NCBI RefSeq assembly: GCF_001704415.2
Contig: NC_030816.1
Location: 81,594,713 to 81,658,712, forward strand
Direction of reading: 5' to 3'
Origin: Capra hircus
Taxonomy: Eukaryota > Chordata > Mammalia > Artiodactyla > Bovidae
Length of the DNA: 64,000 bases
Under the pieces are notes generated by a model. It had not been told where the DNA came from, made no database searches, and worked only from the letters and a program-made list of their open reading frames with translations. Shown here piece by piece: positions 22,598 through 34,189 of the stretch (position 1 is the first letter of the stretch; every line of letters begins with the position of its first letter). The position numbers were made by a program, and so were the translations under genes.

Positions 22598-23015
22598 TGT
22601 TTGCCTGAGTCCTTTCCCAGTTACTTGGTGTCAGCTGCGTCTAGTTCGAGCTGAGCTGGTTAGGATTGGTTAGGACCACCCACCCTCCAAATGGGCATGC
22701 GCGAGTGTCCGCTTGATAACCTTGTGACGTCAGAGGTCCCGTAGATTGGTCACACCTGCACAGGATGACAATTACTGCATGTTTTTCCAATCAGCTTTCC
22801 CAACGCTCCCCACCTTCCCCACACCTCAGACCACCCTGCTGCTTTATGCTCCGTCACATAAATATCCCCGTCCCTTTGTCTTCAGAGACATTCATCTGAG
22901 GTCTGTTTCCTGTCTCTGCACTTGGCTGCCGTTTGAATAAACCCTCTCTTTGCCGCAAACCTTGGCATCTCAGGGGTTTAGCTTGCTGTGGGTGGGGCAA
23001 AACAAACCTGGTTCA
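22598..23015 (+). mobile_element. Solo ERV LTR (class I-like)
   Basis: A 418-bp unit starts TGTTTGCC and ends CTGGTTCA, with the 4-bp flank ataa at 22594-22597 and 23016-23019, the TSD length usual for gammaretrovirus-like elements. Inside, in the correct order, are a CCAAT box (22788-22792), a TATA-like 'cataaatat' (22857-22865) and AATAAA (22936-22941). No gag, pol or env sequence flanks it, so it is a solo LTR left by recombination. The family was not identified by name. Confidence 0.65.
22695..22732 (+). promoter_or_regulatory. CRE-like and NRF1-like motifs in LTR U3
   Basis: 'gcatgcgc' at 22695-22702 resembles half of an NRF1 site, and the perfect palindrome TGACGTCA at 22725-22732 is a consensus cAMP-response element. 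Both lie upstream of the LTR's CCAAT and TATA-like motifs. Binding is inferred. Confidence 0.5.
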
Positions 23016-23019
23016 ATAA

Positions 23020-24253
23020 GAGATCCAGACTCAGGTTCTTTTTAGGTGGAACAGACGAGACCAGAAGGGTAGACTAGGAAGTGTCAAATTGCTTTGCCTG
23101 TAACAAGAATAGACGCTGTACTGGATCTGGGTCTATACACTGATATAAATATTTTCTTTCCATTGGCCCCATAAAGACTCCACAAATCCCCCACGTCTCC
23201 CACCCGCAGGTCACAGCACCTCAAAGTCTGTGTTGCGGACACTGAAGGCCTTTCTCATGGAGCGAACGTATTAAAATTATGACCATGATAGGGATCACAA
23301 ACATTTTAGCAAACCTCTCATTAAATTACGTTAACTGGCAAAGAACAAGATGCTGAGGGCAAGGAAGTTTTAGTCAGAAAAACCTGGCAAGATAAACTGT
23401 TTTGGAGGTATAAGATGTTAGGGATTTGGGAGTTTTCAGAAGGAAAACATTTAATAAATAAATCTGGAGCAAATGTAAACAGCAAAATGCTGACTTTACA
23501 AGCCTTTATACAGCTAGGCTAATTTATTAGCTTAAAAAACATGCAGAAAAACATTACATATACATTGTTTTGCTCTTAATAACTGTCAAGCTTAACATAT
23601 TTAGGAATAAAGATAAGGGGAGATAAAGGCAGTAATTTAGGGTTTTTTTCTCCCAGTTTTCTAGAGTAAATAATAAAAATCCTCTTTAAAAAATTAATTG
23701 TTGCTTAAAATATCAAGAGCTGTTGCAGGCCTTGGCATTTTAAGATGTCAGCTGAGACGAAGAAGCAGAGGAGCCTGGATCTGGGCAGACCCCGAGCTTG
23801 GGCAGAGGGAGTCTCTGCAGTCAGGGCCCCGTGTCGGTTCCCTTGATGCCATTTTTTTTAAGAATCACACCTGTCTTCCTCCTGCTGCTGAAACATGGCG
23901 GCTTGCTGGGCTGTGAACTTATGGCTGGGCCACACTCAGTAGATGACGACTCAGAACCTCGCAGGACACACGTGGAGAAGACCTATGTGTCACCTGTGTG
24001 GTCTGCTCACATAGGGGACTGCTCTAATTCTGAAGATCTCCTTTGAGAACTGAAAACTTCTGTCGTAAAGGTCAGATTGCCAACAAGGAACAGGAGACAC
24101 CCAGAGCGTAAAGGCAGGTGAGGCAGGAATGCACTGGGCATTTTCGGAACTCCCCACAAAGGAGCCGAAGTGGCCTCCTTCAGCTTGGTTCAGTATAACC
24201 GCCTCCCGTCATCCCTCTGCCCAACCCTAATGGCAGCCAGCCGAGCCGGAGAT
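23020..24253. other. Unique non-coding sequence
   Basis: AT-rich at 23380-23720, mixed afterwards. No repeat or exon recognised. Confidence 0.4.
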
Positions 24254-24662
24254 GCTGCTGCCGTTGTTCAGTCGCTCAGTTGTGTCCAGCTCTCTGCGAC
24301 CCCATGGACTGCAGCACACCAGGTCTCCCTGTCCTTCACTATCTTCCAGAATTTGCTCAAACTCGTGTCCACTGAGTCAATGATGCCATCCAACCATCTC
24401 ATCCTCTGTCATCCCCTTCTCCTCCTGGCCTCGATCTTTCCCAGCATCACGGTCTTTTCCAAAGAGTTGGCTTTTCACATCAGGTGGCCAAAGTATTGGA
24501 GTTTCAGCATCAGTCCTGCCAATGAATATTCAGGGTTGATTTCCTTTAGGATTGACTGGTTTGATCTCCTGATGTCCAAGGGGCTCTCAAGAATCTTCTT
24601 CGGCACCACCTTTCAAAAACATCAATTCTTTGGCCCTCAGGCTTCTTGATGGTCTAGTTGCT
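24254..24662 (-). mobile_element. BovB LINE 3'-end fragment
   Basis: Antisense BovB 3' end: 'ttcagtcgctcagttgtgtc', 'ttgctcaaactcgtgtccac', 'ggtggccaaagtattggagt', 'ggattgactggtttgatctc', ending near 'catcaattctttgg'. 5'-truncated. Confidence 0.9.
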
Positions 24663-24684
24663 CGAGCCCTTTTAAAGAGACACA

Positions 24685-24870
24685 TCTCAAATTTCAGGAA
24701 GCACTAGAATCACCTGGAGGGCTGGGAAGGACACATTTTGCTGGGCTCAACTGCAGAGTTTCTGACTCAGTGGGTCTGGTGTGGGGCCGGAGGCTGTGCA
24801 TTTCCAGTAAATTTCCAGGTGATGTTGATGCCCTGACTCAGGATCACACTTTTAGAATCATGATGCAAAA
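24685..24870 (+). mobile_element. MER5A-like hAT DNA transposon relic
   Basis: 'gaatcacctggaggg', 'cagagtttctgactcagtgg', 'gtctggtgtggggcc' and 'ccaggtgatgttgatgccc' follow the MER5A order. Such elements are non-autonomous hAT (Charlie) relics shared among placental mammals. Confidence 0.75.
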
Positions 24871-25613
24871 GTCTGGCTGGTTGGTCTGTTTCTGGGGAAG
24901 GGGAGAGGGATGCCAGGAATCAGAGTGATGAAGAGTCCACAGGAGAGAAGGGACCAAAGAGGCCTGGCTCCTACGGCACTCACAGCCACCACCAACGCAA
25001 TTTCCAGCAAGGGGCCACTTTGGTGAGACAGTGTCTTCACGGATCAGGCATCAACACGTGCTGGGTGAGCAGGATTTACACTTCGCAGTCACATCTTTGT
25101 GCCCCGCTCATTCTGGGAAGAATTCACAGCCACATCAAAGATGATCTACAGGGTGGAAAACAAAGTGGTTTCCTGTTGATTCTTTGTGGTGCCAGCGCCC
25201 TCCACACCTTGAGACTGTGGCCCCCTCGAGGGGGTCCTGGAAGAGCCCAGAAGACAGAAGTCAATCCTTACCCTGGAGCTTCTACACAGACTTTTGTAAG
25301 GCCAGGCAGAGACAATCACTTGAAGAAAAAGACCTTTTGAGTCTGGGTGTAAACAAAGGTTTGGGAGGATATTAACTGGCTACTTCCTTCCACCACAATG
25401 AAAAGAGTTTAGAATTCTGTCTGGACTAAAGGCAGGAGATTTTTGAGCAGTGGAGGACAACCCTTGGTGGGGTCTCAGCATGGAAAGCTTGCCCGGCCCG
25501 TGGCTTTTGAGGGAAATCTGAGGGCAGAGGTGACGAGACCTTGCTCTTTGGGTCACATCTAAGGAGAGAATTGGTCTCTGCCAGCCGGCATTAGAGCAGC
25601 GAGCAGAAATCCC
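24871..25613. other. Unique non-coding sequence
   Basis: No gene or repeat recognised. Confidence 0.4.
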
Positions 25614-25869
25614 AGTTCATTTCAATCGCTCACTTGTGTCTGACTCTTTGTGACCCCATGGTCTGCAGCACGCCAGGCCTCCCTGTCCATCACCAACTCC
25701 CAGAGCTTGCTCAAACTCATGTCCATCACGTCAGTGATACCATCTGACCATCTCATCCTCTGTCATCCCCTTCTCCTCCAACCTTCAATCTTTCCTAGCA
25801 TCATGGTCTTTTCCAATGAGTCGGTTTTTCACATCAGGTGGCCAAAGTATTGGAGTTTCAGCTTCAGCA
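25614..25869 (-). mobile_element. BovB LINE 3'-end fragment
   Basis: 'gttcatttcaatcgctca' through 'ccccatggtctgcagcacgc', 'tcatgtccatcacgtcagtg' and 'ggccaaagtattggagtttc', then abrupt loss of similarity after 'cttcagcag'. Confidence 0.9.
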
Positions 25870-26649
25870 GTGGGTCTGTAAAAGCAGCAAGATAGAGAGA
25901 TGCCCATCGCCTCACCCCCTAGCCCCACAAGAGCAGGCTGGATCAGCCAGGTGTGTCCAGCGCCCCCAGCCAGAGGGAACACCTGTGCACGGATGAGGGA
26001 AAGGACCTCAAGACCCATGACTTCCATTTGTTGGGGGAATTCCTGAGAATCTGGGTATCATAGGAAGACAGCACTTTACCACCATATGCCACAGATTTTT
26101 CTAAGCAAACACGCAGATCTGTCATGTTTATGGTGTGAAAATGGCACTAGGCTGGAGTGGTGCTCCATGTAGTCAGGTGGATGGCCGTGAGTGGATGTGG
26201 CTGGACGCCAGAGCTACAGCCTTACTGCTGCTGATGGAGACCCAGAAGACACGTCAAGAGGGGGTCACATCTCTGCTCTGAGGCATGATCCAGGACCAGA
26301 AGCTTGGTCCCAAAGGACGCCTCGACTGAAAGCAGGCAGGCTGTAGAGAAGACCCAGGTGCTTTTAGTTTTGTAGCTGGTGGTGTCGGGGGAGGGCGCTC
26401 AAAGTCAGAAATTCACTCTTTTACACTGATGTGTGACTGTGGCTTTTGTACCACCACAGACAGGTGCTTGGTTTCCCACCCACATGGAGTGTCTGCCTCA
26501 CTGGTCTCCAGGGCAACCCAGGGAGGAATTGGCCCTCTATCCACGCCCCCTGCCTCCTGGTTGTTTTCCGTGATACCAGTCTCTGCCCTTCACACACGCT
26601 GTTTCCCAAGCTTGGTCCCTGGGCTCAGAACCCCACTCCAATAGCTCAA
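25870..26649. other. Unique non-coding sequence
   Basis: No gene or repeat recognised. Confidence 0.35.
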
Positions 26650-27108
26650 ATCACTGTCTCTAAAACACTCACCCCCTCCATCCACCTCCAGCCCCTTAGC
26701 CTGCTATAAATTTTTCACTGCTGCTTTTGCTTCCTGAAATTACATTATATGTGATGTTGAAGTTGTTTATATCCTGTTTCCCTCAATAGAACATAAATTC
26801 CATAAAAACAGGCTTCCCAGGTGGCTCAGCGGCAAAGAATCTGCAAGGCAGAAGACACGGGAGACACAGGTTTGATCCCTGAGTTGGGACGATCCCGTGG
26901 AAGCGGAAATGGCAACCCACTCCAGTATCCTTGCCTGGAAAATCCCATGGGCAGAGGAGCCTGGAGGGCTACCGTCCATGGGGTCACAAGGAGTCGGACA
27001 CAGCTGAGCAACTGAGCATGCACTGTCCTGCCCATTACTGTGTACCTACTGCCTGGAGTAGTGCCTAATGTGTAGTAGGCACTCAGTGTTTTTAAATGGA
27101 TGAAGGGT
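26650..27108 (+). mobile_element. L2 LINE 3' end, split by a SINE
   Basis: The left part (to about 26812) has 'cctgtttccctcaatagaac' and 'ataaattccataaaaacag'. The right part (27022-27108) has 'gtgtagtaggcactcagtg' and 'aaatggatgaa'. Together they form the ordered 3' end of L2, interrupted by a Bov-tA. Confidence 0.65.
26813..27021 (+). repeat. Bov-tA SINE nested in L2
   Basis: 'ggcttcccaggtggctcagc', 'ggtttgatccctgagttg', 'ggcaacccactccagtatcc', 'gagtcggacacagctgagca'. A complete head-to-body unit lying between two L2 halves. Confidence 0.92.
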
Positions 27109-28009
27109 CTTCACGCAGAGGAAACTCCACGTCACAGCCACAGGAGCACACCCCAACCCCAAAAGCCTGTCCTTCAGAGGCTGCACTCGCTGTGTTTTCT
27201 GCAGGCCTTGGCTCTGACTTCAAAAGGTTTGTGATTCCCCTACTGACTTCAGAAATACCAATACCCTGCATTTGTGGAAAAGATTTTACATTTCTCTCCT
27301 TTATGGATTTTTAGCACAGTCGTCCTAATTGGTGGGATTAATGGTGTGTGAGTGCTGCTGGTTTTAGTTTAAAAGATAAAAACAAGGAGGCTGTGGGGGC
27401 CACCTCCTATCCTAAAGCAGGACGAAGCTTCCCCCATCGTCCCTGCCTCCCAGTCGGTGACCTTTGCATACACTCATGGAGATGCTGAGCTGGGAGATGT
27501 TCTGTGGTTAGGGTGGGCAGGGGAGAGAGCCGGGGGTGACAACAGCTGTCTTCAAGGGACTCAAGGGCAGTGGCAGCATGTGTGGGTCCCACCTGACGTC
27601 TGCTTATGGCCATTTCATGACTCATTGAGCCTCCACCTGAGCGTGAGTCAAGGAGAGAAGAATCAATAACCTGAACCCAGCCTCTTCCGAAATAGCTTGT
27701 CAGCAGCTCTGGGCCCCGCTCTGAGGAGTAGAGGAGAGGTCTAAACTCTCCCTAAAGCCAGGGTTTGGATAATTTGCTGCTAGACCTGAGGCCCTCCCAG
27801 GGCAGGGACCACTGCTTCGTAAGCATTTGGAGCAGGAACACCAGCCAGCGGCGATCTGCAGGCCCCACCGCCACATTTGCAGTTCCCTGCCTGCTGGCCC
27901 GGGAAAAGCAGACCCCGTCGCATCCCTTGCCCGTTTGCTTCCTTATCCTTGAAGCGGAAACTCCAACAGCCCTGAAATAGCAAACTGCAACCTCTAGCCT
28001 CTAACCCCC
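27109..28009. other. Unique non-coding sequence
   Basis: GC-richer than its surroundings. Nothing recognised. Confidence 0.35.
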
Positions 28010-28212
28010 ACCCTCTGATGAGGCTCTAGGTCACCTTCTGGGCTGGCCTGCCCGTCCCCTCTCCGTCTTAGCTTGCAGCCCCTTTTTGAGGCTTCCCTCC
28101 AGCACAGCACCCTATGCCACATACCTCTCAGGTGCTAACTGTCACTCCATTCTGGTCTTTCTACCCCACTGGGCTGTGAGCTCCTTGAAGACCCAGAAAG
28201 CATCCTTTATTT
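28010..28212 (+). mobile_element. L2 LINE 3'-end fragment
   Basis: 'ccccactgggctgtgagctc' followed by 'cttgaagacccagaaagca' is the L2 3' end motif. The ruminant L1 tail interrupts it from about 28213. Confidence 0.5.
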
Positions 28213-28520
28213 GAGGATTCCCATGCCAAAAACAGACACAGACTCAGAGAACAAACGTATGGACACCAAGGGGAGAAGGGGGCGGGATGAACTGGGATCT
28301 GGAGACTGACATACATGCACTTCTATGTGTAAAGTAGATGACTAATGAGAACCTGCTCGGTGGTGCAGGGAACTCTACTCAGGACTCTGTGGTGACCTAA
28401 GTGGGAAGAAAACCCAAAACAGAGGGAATATATGTACATGTGTAGCTGATTCGCTTTGATGTACAGCCAAAAATAACATTATAAAGCAACTATACTCCAA
28501 TAAAAATTTTTCTAAAAGAA
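28213..28520 (+). mobile_element. Ruminant L1 3'-end fragment
   Basis: 'ctaatgagaacctgctcggt', 'gcagggaactctactcagga', 'gtggtgacctaagtgggaag', 'gctgattcgctttgatgtac' and 'caactatactccaataaaaa' are the 3' UTR end of the artiodactyl L1 family, with its AATAAA-type end. Confidence 0.88.
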
Positions 28521-28549
28521 TGATTTTAGTGACATCTATACAGTAAAAA

Positions 28550-28915
28550 TTGTGGTGCTGGAGAAGACCCTTGAGAGTCCCTTAGACAGCAAGGAGATCA
28601 AACCAGTCAATCCTAAAGGAAATCAGACCTGAATATTCACTGCAAAGACTGAGGCTGAAGCTGAATCTCCAATGCTTTGCCACCTGAAGTGAAGAGCTGA
28701 CTCTTTGGAAAAGGCCCTGATGCTGGGAAAGATTGAAAGCAAAAGGAGAAGGGGACGACAGAGGATGAGTTGGTTGGATGGCATCACTGGTTCAATGGAC
28801 ATGAGTCTGAGCAAACTTAGGGAGATAGTGAAGGACAGGCAAGCCTGGCGTGCTGCAGTGCATGGGGTCACAAAGAGTCGGACACGACTTAGGGTCTGAA
28901 AAGCAACAACACATA
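28550..28915 (+). mobile_element. BovB LINE 3'-end fragment
   Basis: Sense BovB from 'ggagaagacccttgagagtc' to 'gagtcggacacgacttaggg', coding the ORF2 C terminus, with multiple breaks of frame. Confidence 0.9.
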
Positions 28916-29566
28916 TGGTGAAAAACAAACAGAAAAAAACCAGCAACAACAAAAAAACTCCCACATTTGAGTAGTAAATGAATGAAGAATTTGAACTGAG
29001 TTGGTTCTCTTACACTTTTATTCAAGAGGATCTAACTACAGCCTCCAAAGTCAAAACTTGATATATCGCCCCAAATGTAACTAAGAGGAAACACTGGCTT
29101 CCCCTTCATACCTATTAAGATAGCCAATATCCAAAACACTGACACCAACAAGGGCTGGAAAGGGTGTGGAACAATAGGAACTCTTGTTCATTGCTGATAG
29201 AAGGCGAAATGGTACAGCCACTCTCGGAGACAGTCTGGTGATTTCTTACAAAACTAAACACACTCTTACCATGGGATTTCAGCAACTACGCTCCTCGGGA
29301 TTTACCAAGGAATGAATTTACAATTTACGTCCGCAGAGAAACCTTTACACATACGCTGATAGCATCTTTATCCACACCTGCCAAATTGTTAAGCCATGAA
29401 AAGACAAAGAGGAAATTTCAATGCACATTAAGCCAAAGAAGCTAACCTGAAAAGGCTGTATGATTTCAACTACATGACGTTCTGGAAAAGAAACTACAGA
29501 GACAATAAAAAAATCCGTGATTGCCAAGGGTTTGAGAGAGGAAGGGGATAAATAGGGAGAACACAG

Positions 29567-29878
29567 GGTTTTTTTTTTTTTTAATTTTTCTAAATTTTGA
29601 GTGTTTATCATGGGCTGTGCCAAGTTCTCGCTGCTGCGTGCGGGCTTTCCTTAGTTGCGATAAGCAGGGGTGACTCTCTAGCTGTGGGGCACGGGCTTCT
29701 CATCATGCACGGGCTTCTCTTGCTGTGGAACACAGGCTCTAGGGCGCAGGTTTCAGTAGCTGTGGTACATGGGCTTAGTTATACCCGGACACGTGGCATC
29801 TTCCCTGGGCAGGGACTGAACCTGTGTTCTCTGCATTGGCAGGTGGATTCTTAAGCCCTGGACAACCAAGGAAGTCCC
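29567..29878 (-). repeat. CHR-2-type SINE nested in L1
   Basis: T-rich lead, 'gtgcgggctttccttagtt', 'gtggaacacaggctctaggg', 'cccggacacgtggcatctt' and an antisense head ending 'accaaggaagtcccc'. A short repeat, cacag, flanks it at 29562-29566 and 29879-29883. Confidence 0.85.
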
Positions 29879-30005
29879 CACAGTGAAAATACTCTGTACA
29901 ATATTATAATGATGGATTTGTGACATTATACATTTGTACAAACCCATAGGGTACAACACAAAGAATGAACCCTAAGGTAACTATGGATTTTGGATGTTAA
30001 TAATT

Positions 30006-30212
30006 ACCCGGTGGCAGAGAGGTAAAGAACCCGCCTGCCAAAGCAGGAGATGCAGGAGACAAGGGTTCGACTCTGAGTCAGGAACATCCCCTGGAGAAGG
30101 AAATGGCAGCTCACTCCAGTATTCTTGCCTGGAGAATTCCATGGCTAGAGGAGTCTGGCGGGATACAGTCCATGGAGTCGCAAAGAGTCAGACTTGACTG
30201 AGCTCTCAGGCA
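30006..30212 (+). repeat. Bov-tA SINE nested in L1
   Basis: The head is slightly shortened ('cccggtggcagagaggtaaa'). The body is complete: 'ggcagctcactccagtattc', 'tggagaattccatggctaga', 'gagtcagacttgactgagc'. Confidence 0.88.
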
Positions 30213-30370
30213 CGCGGTGTGTAGATTCACGTGCTGTAACAAAGGTAGCACAAAGTGCAGCTGTTGATAGTGGGGAGGAGGGGGGAAGGAAGGAAGAACT
30301 TTCGGTGTTTTCTGCTTAGTTGGGCTATGAATTGAAAAGCCCTCTAAAAATCAGTCTAGCAATTAAAAAC

Positions 30371-31616
30371 AAACACACACACGCACATGCAAAGGATAAA
30401 CACTGACTGTATCTTCAAGGAAATAATGATAGGATCCTAATGATCAAAGAAAATATAAGAGTAGTGGATAAATCATGAAATCAGCAGAGGACATTCCCAA
30501 GTGTCCCTCCAGGCAAGGTCACAGCAGGTACGAGGGTCCCATGAGCTGCCCTTGGCGGCAGTGCCACCAGGCTGTCTTTGGCATGGGTTAGCCCCTCCTC
30601 CCTGGCCGGGACGCTGGATGGGATGTGGAAGCCCATCTGTCTCTCTGGGAAGCCGGGAGTGTTCGCAGTATAAGCGGCAGTCAGCAGAATCGGCTCAGGA
30701 TTTCCCTGGTTGAGGCTATTTTAGGCTCCTTCTCTGGCACTTGGCTTCCTTTGCAGAGTAAAAGCTCTGTTCAGCCCTGCGCACGTCCAACTGCCTGATC
30801 TTAAGGGCATCCTAAGAGGAAGTGTGTGAAAAAACAGAATGAGAGGAAGAAGGAACTCAGCTGAGGCTTCAGCCATGTGTGTGCTGACCTCCGAAGACTT
30901 CGAGGAAATGAGGGCCTTCCTGCCCCTTTGCAGTTTTCACCTCCTTATGAGAGTTTTTCTAGAACCTCTGTAGTTACCAACATGCATTCTCTTCTACAAA
31001 CGACTGGATTTTCCCAAGACCCTGCAAGGGAGTAAGACTTCCTAGGGTGCTCTGGGCTCCCCTCGTCGTTACCTAAAAGTCTCTGCTTCTCAGAGGCGGA
31101 GGCAGGGTGAAAAGACCACACTCAGAGCAGGGCTCAGGCACCGGGTTCCGGCCTTGCATTCACCACCACCCACAAGTGTGGAGGGACGTTCATTCTGTGT
31201 GCCTCAATTTCCAATTCAGTGTCTCTGACTTCAAAAGAAGGTTAAATGATTGTGCAGAGTAACAGAAAAATTGTGAGGAAGAAACAAGGCCTCGACAAGG
31301 TGAACTGTCATTCTAGCAAATTCCTTCAGATGGACCCCGCCTTCCCCAGGGCTGGGCAGGAGGCAACCAGAGGGATGGGAAAGAACCCGAAAGAGCATTC
31401 TGGAGCCCCGTGGCTCCAGAATGTTCAATTCATTTCTCCAGTTATGAGTACAAGTACCCAGCAAGGTAAGCACATTAACCAGGACGTTAAGACTCATTGG
31501 TTGCAAATGACAGAAACCAAAGTCAAAGTTGCTTAAGCAAAATGAACAGCTTTACTGCTTCACAAGAATTATCTAGCATCACCCCACCTTGATCTGAGGG
31601 CCCTGTTTACATCATC
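30371..31616. other. Unique non-coding sequence
   Basis: A short CA-rich run lies at 30370-30390. No exon or clear repeat otherwise. Confidence 0.4.
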
Positions 31617-32004
31617 TGTGCTTCAGTCGGTCAGTCATCTCTGACTCTTTGCAACCCCATGGACTGCAACACGCCAGGCTTCCCTGTCCTTCACTATCTC
31701 CCAGAGTTTGCTCAGACTCATGTCCATTGAGTCAGTGATGCCATCAAACCATCTCATCCTCAGCTGCCCTTTTCTCCTTTTGCCTTTGATCTTTCCCAGC
31801 ATCAGGGGCTTTTCCAATGAGACAGCTCTTTCCATCAGGTGGCCAAAGTATTGGAACTTCAGATTCAGCATCAGTCCTAATGAATACTCAGGGTTGATTT
31901 CCTTTAGGATTGACAGGTTTGACCTCCTTGCAGTCCAAGGGACTCTCAAGAGTCTTCTCCAGCACCACAGTTGGAAACCATCAATTCTTCAGCACTCAGC
32001 TTTG
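31617..32004 (-). mobile_element. BovB LINE 3'-end fragment
   Basis: 'gtgcttcagtcggtcagtca', 'ctcccagagtttgctcagac', 'atcaggtggccaaagtattg', 'caccacagttggaaacc', ending near 'cttcagcactcagcttt'. Antisense, 5'-truncated. Confidence 0.9.
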
Positions 32005-32774
32005 AAGGGCAGAGTCAGCACTTGGAGAGTGAGAGGTGGTGTCCACACCAGACCTTGAGCCCAGGTGTGACTGACTGCCTGTGGCAGCCATGAGGACTGT
32101 GTTCAGGGCTCACATGGGTTCTTTACGTGCCTTGGGTTTAGATCAATCTGAACAGTGTAGCAACAGAATATTATATATTTAATCATATTTAGTAACTAAA
32201 GAGCAAACGTGCCCTCAATCCAGCAGTACAATATTGCTATAAAATATCTGGGGGAAAGGTACCCAAAACTACTACAGCAGTTTCAGCAAGGGTTCCTCAC
32301 CTTATCACCCACTAAGACTGTTTTAATTAATTTTCTCTCCAGGGATCCTATGGGGATCCATAATGAGATCATAATTATTTCATGTTCCTATTTTCTTATA
32401 AATCAAGGACGTGTATATCTACAGATCTTGCTTCCAGCATGAAGCAGTGTTTCCACAGTGAGTTTGTTTAATTCTAGCCAAAAACAAAACACGTGTTAGC
32501 GTGTGTGGCGTCGTTGTGAGCAAGGGGGTAATTTCCCACAAACTTTGTGATATGTTGAAAATAAGCCACGGCCTCCTGCGGACTTACACACACGATGCCC
32601 TAGAGTTAAGAAATACGTACTTGGGAACCAATGGACTACAGCTGGAAAGACCAAGAGCAATTCGACCCAAACATCCCTTGACCAATAAAAAAATAACACC
32701 CATAGCTCCTCTCCACTAAGGTTAACCTCTTAAGGACAATATCATATCCCTATGTGTTCCATCCGTCATGATAA
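32005..32774. other. Unique non-coding sequence
   Basis: No gene or repeat recognised. Confidence 0.4.
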
Positions 32775-32935
32775 GCGTTTTCTATGCATTTTTCTCAGTG
32801 AAATATCATAGCCATCATATGAAACAGGCTCATGGAAGTACAGTGAAACCCAGGTCCCTGCTAAATAGGAAGCCAAGCTGAAGCTTAGATGCCCTGACTG
32901 CAGAGCCTGTGCTCTAGCCCCAGCACTGTGTTGGA
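32775..32935 (-). repeat. Probable MIR fragment
   Basis: 'gaaacccaggtccctgct', 'gatgccctgactgcagagcc' and 'tgtgctct' follow the antisense order of the MIR head and core, strongly diverged. Confidence 0.5.
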
Positions 32936-32963
32936 AAGTAGGTTTTGAGGGGCTCTACAGAAA

Positions 32964-33370
32964 ACTGTGTTAGTCTGCTCAGGCTGCCGTGCCAGAATGA
33001 TACAGGCTGGGCGGCCTGAACAGAGACTTCTTTTCTCAGAGTTCTGGAGGCTAGAAGTCCAAGATCAAGGTGGCACCTGGGCTGGTTTCTGGTAAGGTCT
33101 CTTTGCCTGGCTTGTAGATGGCTGCTTTCTTGCTGTGTCTTCACATGGCCTCTTCTGTGTGTGTGCAAAGTTGTGAAAGACAGACAGATAGGAACTAGCT
33201 GGTATCTTTCTCTCTTCTTCTAAGGACACCAGTCCTACAGGTTTAAGGCCTGCCGTGATGACCTCATTTAACCTTGATTACCTCCTTCAAGGTCCTTTCT
33301 CCAAATGCTATCATATTGGGGTTTGGGGCTTCAACATATGAATCTGAAGAACACAATTAAGTTCATAGCA
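32964..33370 (-). mobile_element. MaLR-type (MLT1/MST-like) LTR
   Basis: 'tgtgttagtctgctcaggct', 'tcagagttctggaggctaga', 'gtccaagatcaaggtggcac', 'tcttcacatggcctcttct', 'aaggacaccagtcctac' and 'ggcttcaacatatgaatctg' give the familiar order of an antisense MaLR LTR. The minus-strand ends approximate TG...CA. No internal viral sequence flanks it. Confidence 0.65.
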
Positions 33371-33986
33371 AAAATCATTGCACTTTTCGTGCATCCCCTT
33401 GAAAGCTACCACCTGGGGGCCGGTGAAGCATCCAGGCTTTGTGTGTCTCCTTCTAGGTAGAATCACACTCACCTGAGCGGTCCAGGCATTTGATGTTCAG
33501 GCTTCTCAGTAGAGAAAGGTGATCTCATAAGGAGGTGGGCTGCCAGGTGTGAAAAGAACTAAAGCCTGGTCCCTGGGAATGCTGCAGGATTTCAGGCTAG
33601 AGAGGAGGACCAGCACGCCCGGTCCATAGCCGCTCCGAGCTGGCATCTCCTAGCCCCTGTGGATGGCGTCCTCTCCAACAGAGGACCCTCATCCTGAGAT
33701 TCCTGATCACAGACTCAGAACAGGTCAACAAGGCAACTCACTGACTTTCCCTTCCGTGATAAGGTTTCCCTTTTGTGGTTAGTATGTTTCCCTCAGTGGG
33801 AAGATGGAAATTTCCAGCATCATAATGTCCCTTTGCTGATTCCTCACCAGAGAACAAGCAGTTGTGCATGAGGTGTAACCCAGGTAAGGAGGTGTTTCTT
33901 TTACTCACCCCTTCTCGACCTCTGCTGGGCTCCACAATTTCTCCTTAATGCCTTTAGATTTAAAAGACTCTAAAGAAACCTCTGGG
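33371..33986. other. Unique non-coding sequence
   Basis: No gene or repeat recognised. Confidence 0.4.
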
Positions 33987-34095
33987 GCTTCCCAGGTGGT
34001 GCTAATGGTAAAGAACCCATCTGCCAATGTAGGAGACATGAGATGCCGGTTTGATCCCTGGGTCAGGAAGATCCCCTGGAGGAGGACACGGAAAG
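33987..34095 (+). repeat. Bov-tA SINE, 3'-truncated
   Basis: Only the tRNA-like head and the junction are present: 'ggggcttcccaggtggtgct', 'ggtttgatccctgggtcagg', 'ggaggaggacacgg', followed directly by unrelated sequence. Confidence 0.85.
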
Positions 34096-34189
34096 AGGTT
34101 GTCTAGTGGCCATTTCTTGCTCATCGATGGAGAGGGAAAGAAACACAAAGCAAGTATGAGGCATATTGGGGAAAACTTGTTCAAAATAG

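Larger units (their letters stand above)
29040..30370 (+). mobile_element. Old L1 3' end, split by two SINEs
   Basis: Ordered L1 ORF2-end and 3' UTR segments occur at about 29095-29560 ('acaagggctggaaagggtgt', 'aactacatgacgttctgg', 'gattgccaagggtttgag'), 29881-30005 ('ttatacatttgtacaaaccc', 'aactatggattttgg') and 30213-30370 ('gttgatagtggggagg'). The gaps are a CHR SINE and a Bov-tA. Confidence 0.75.
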
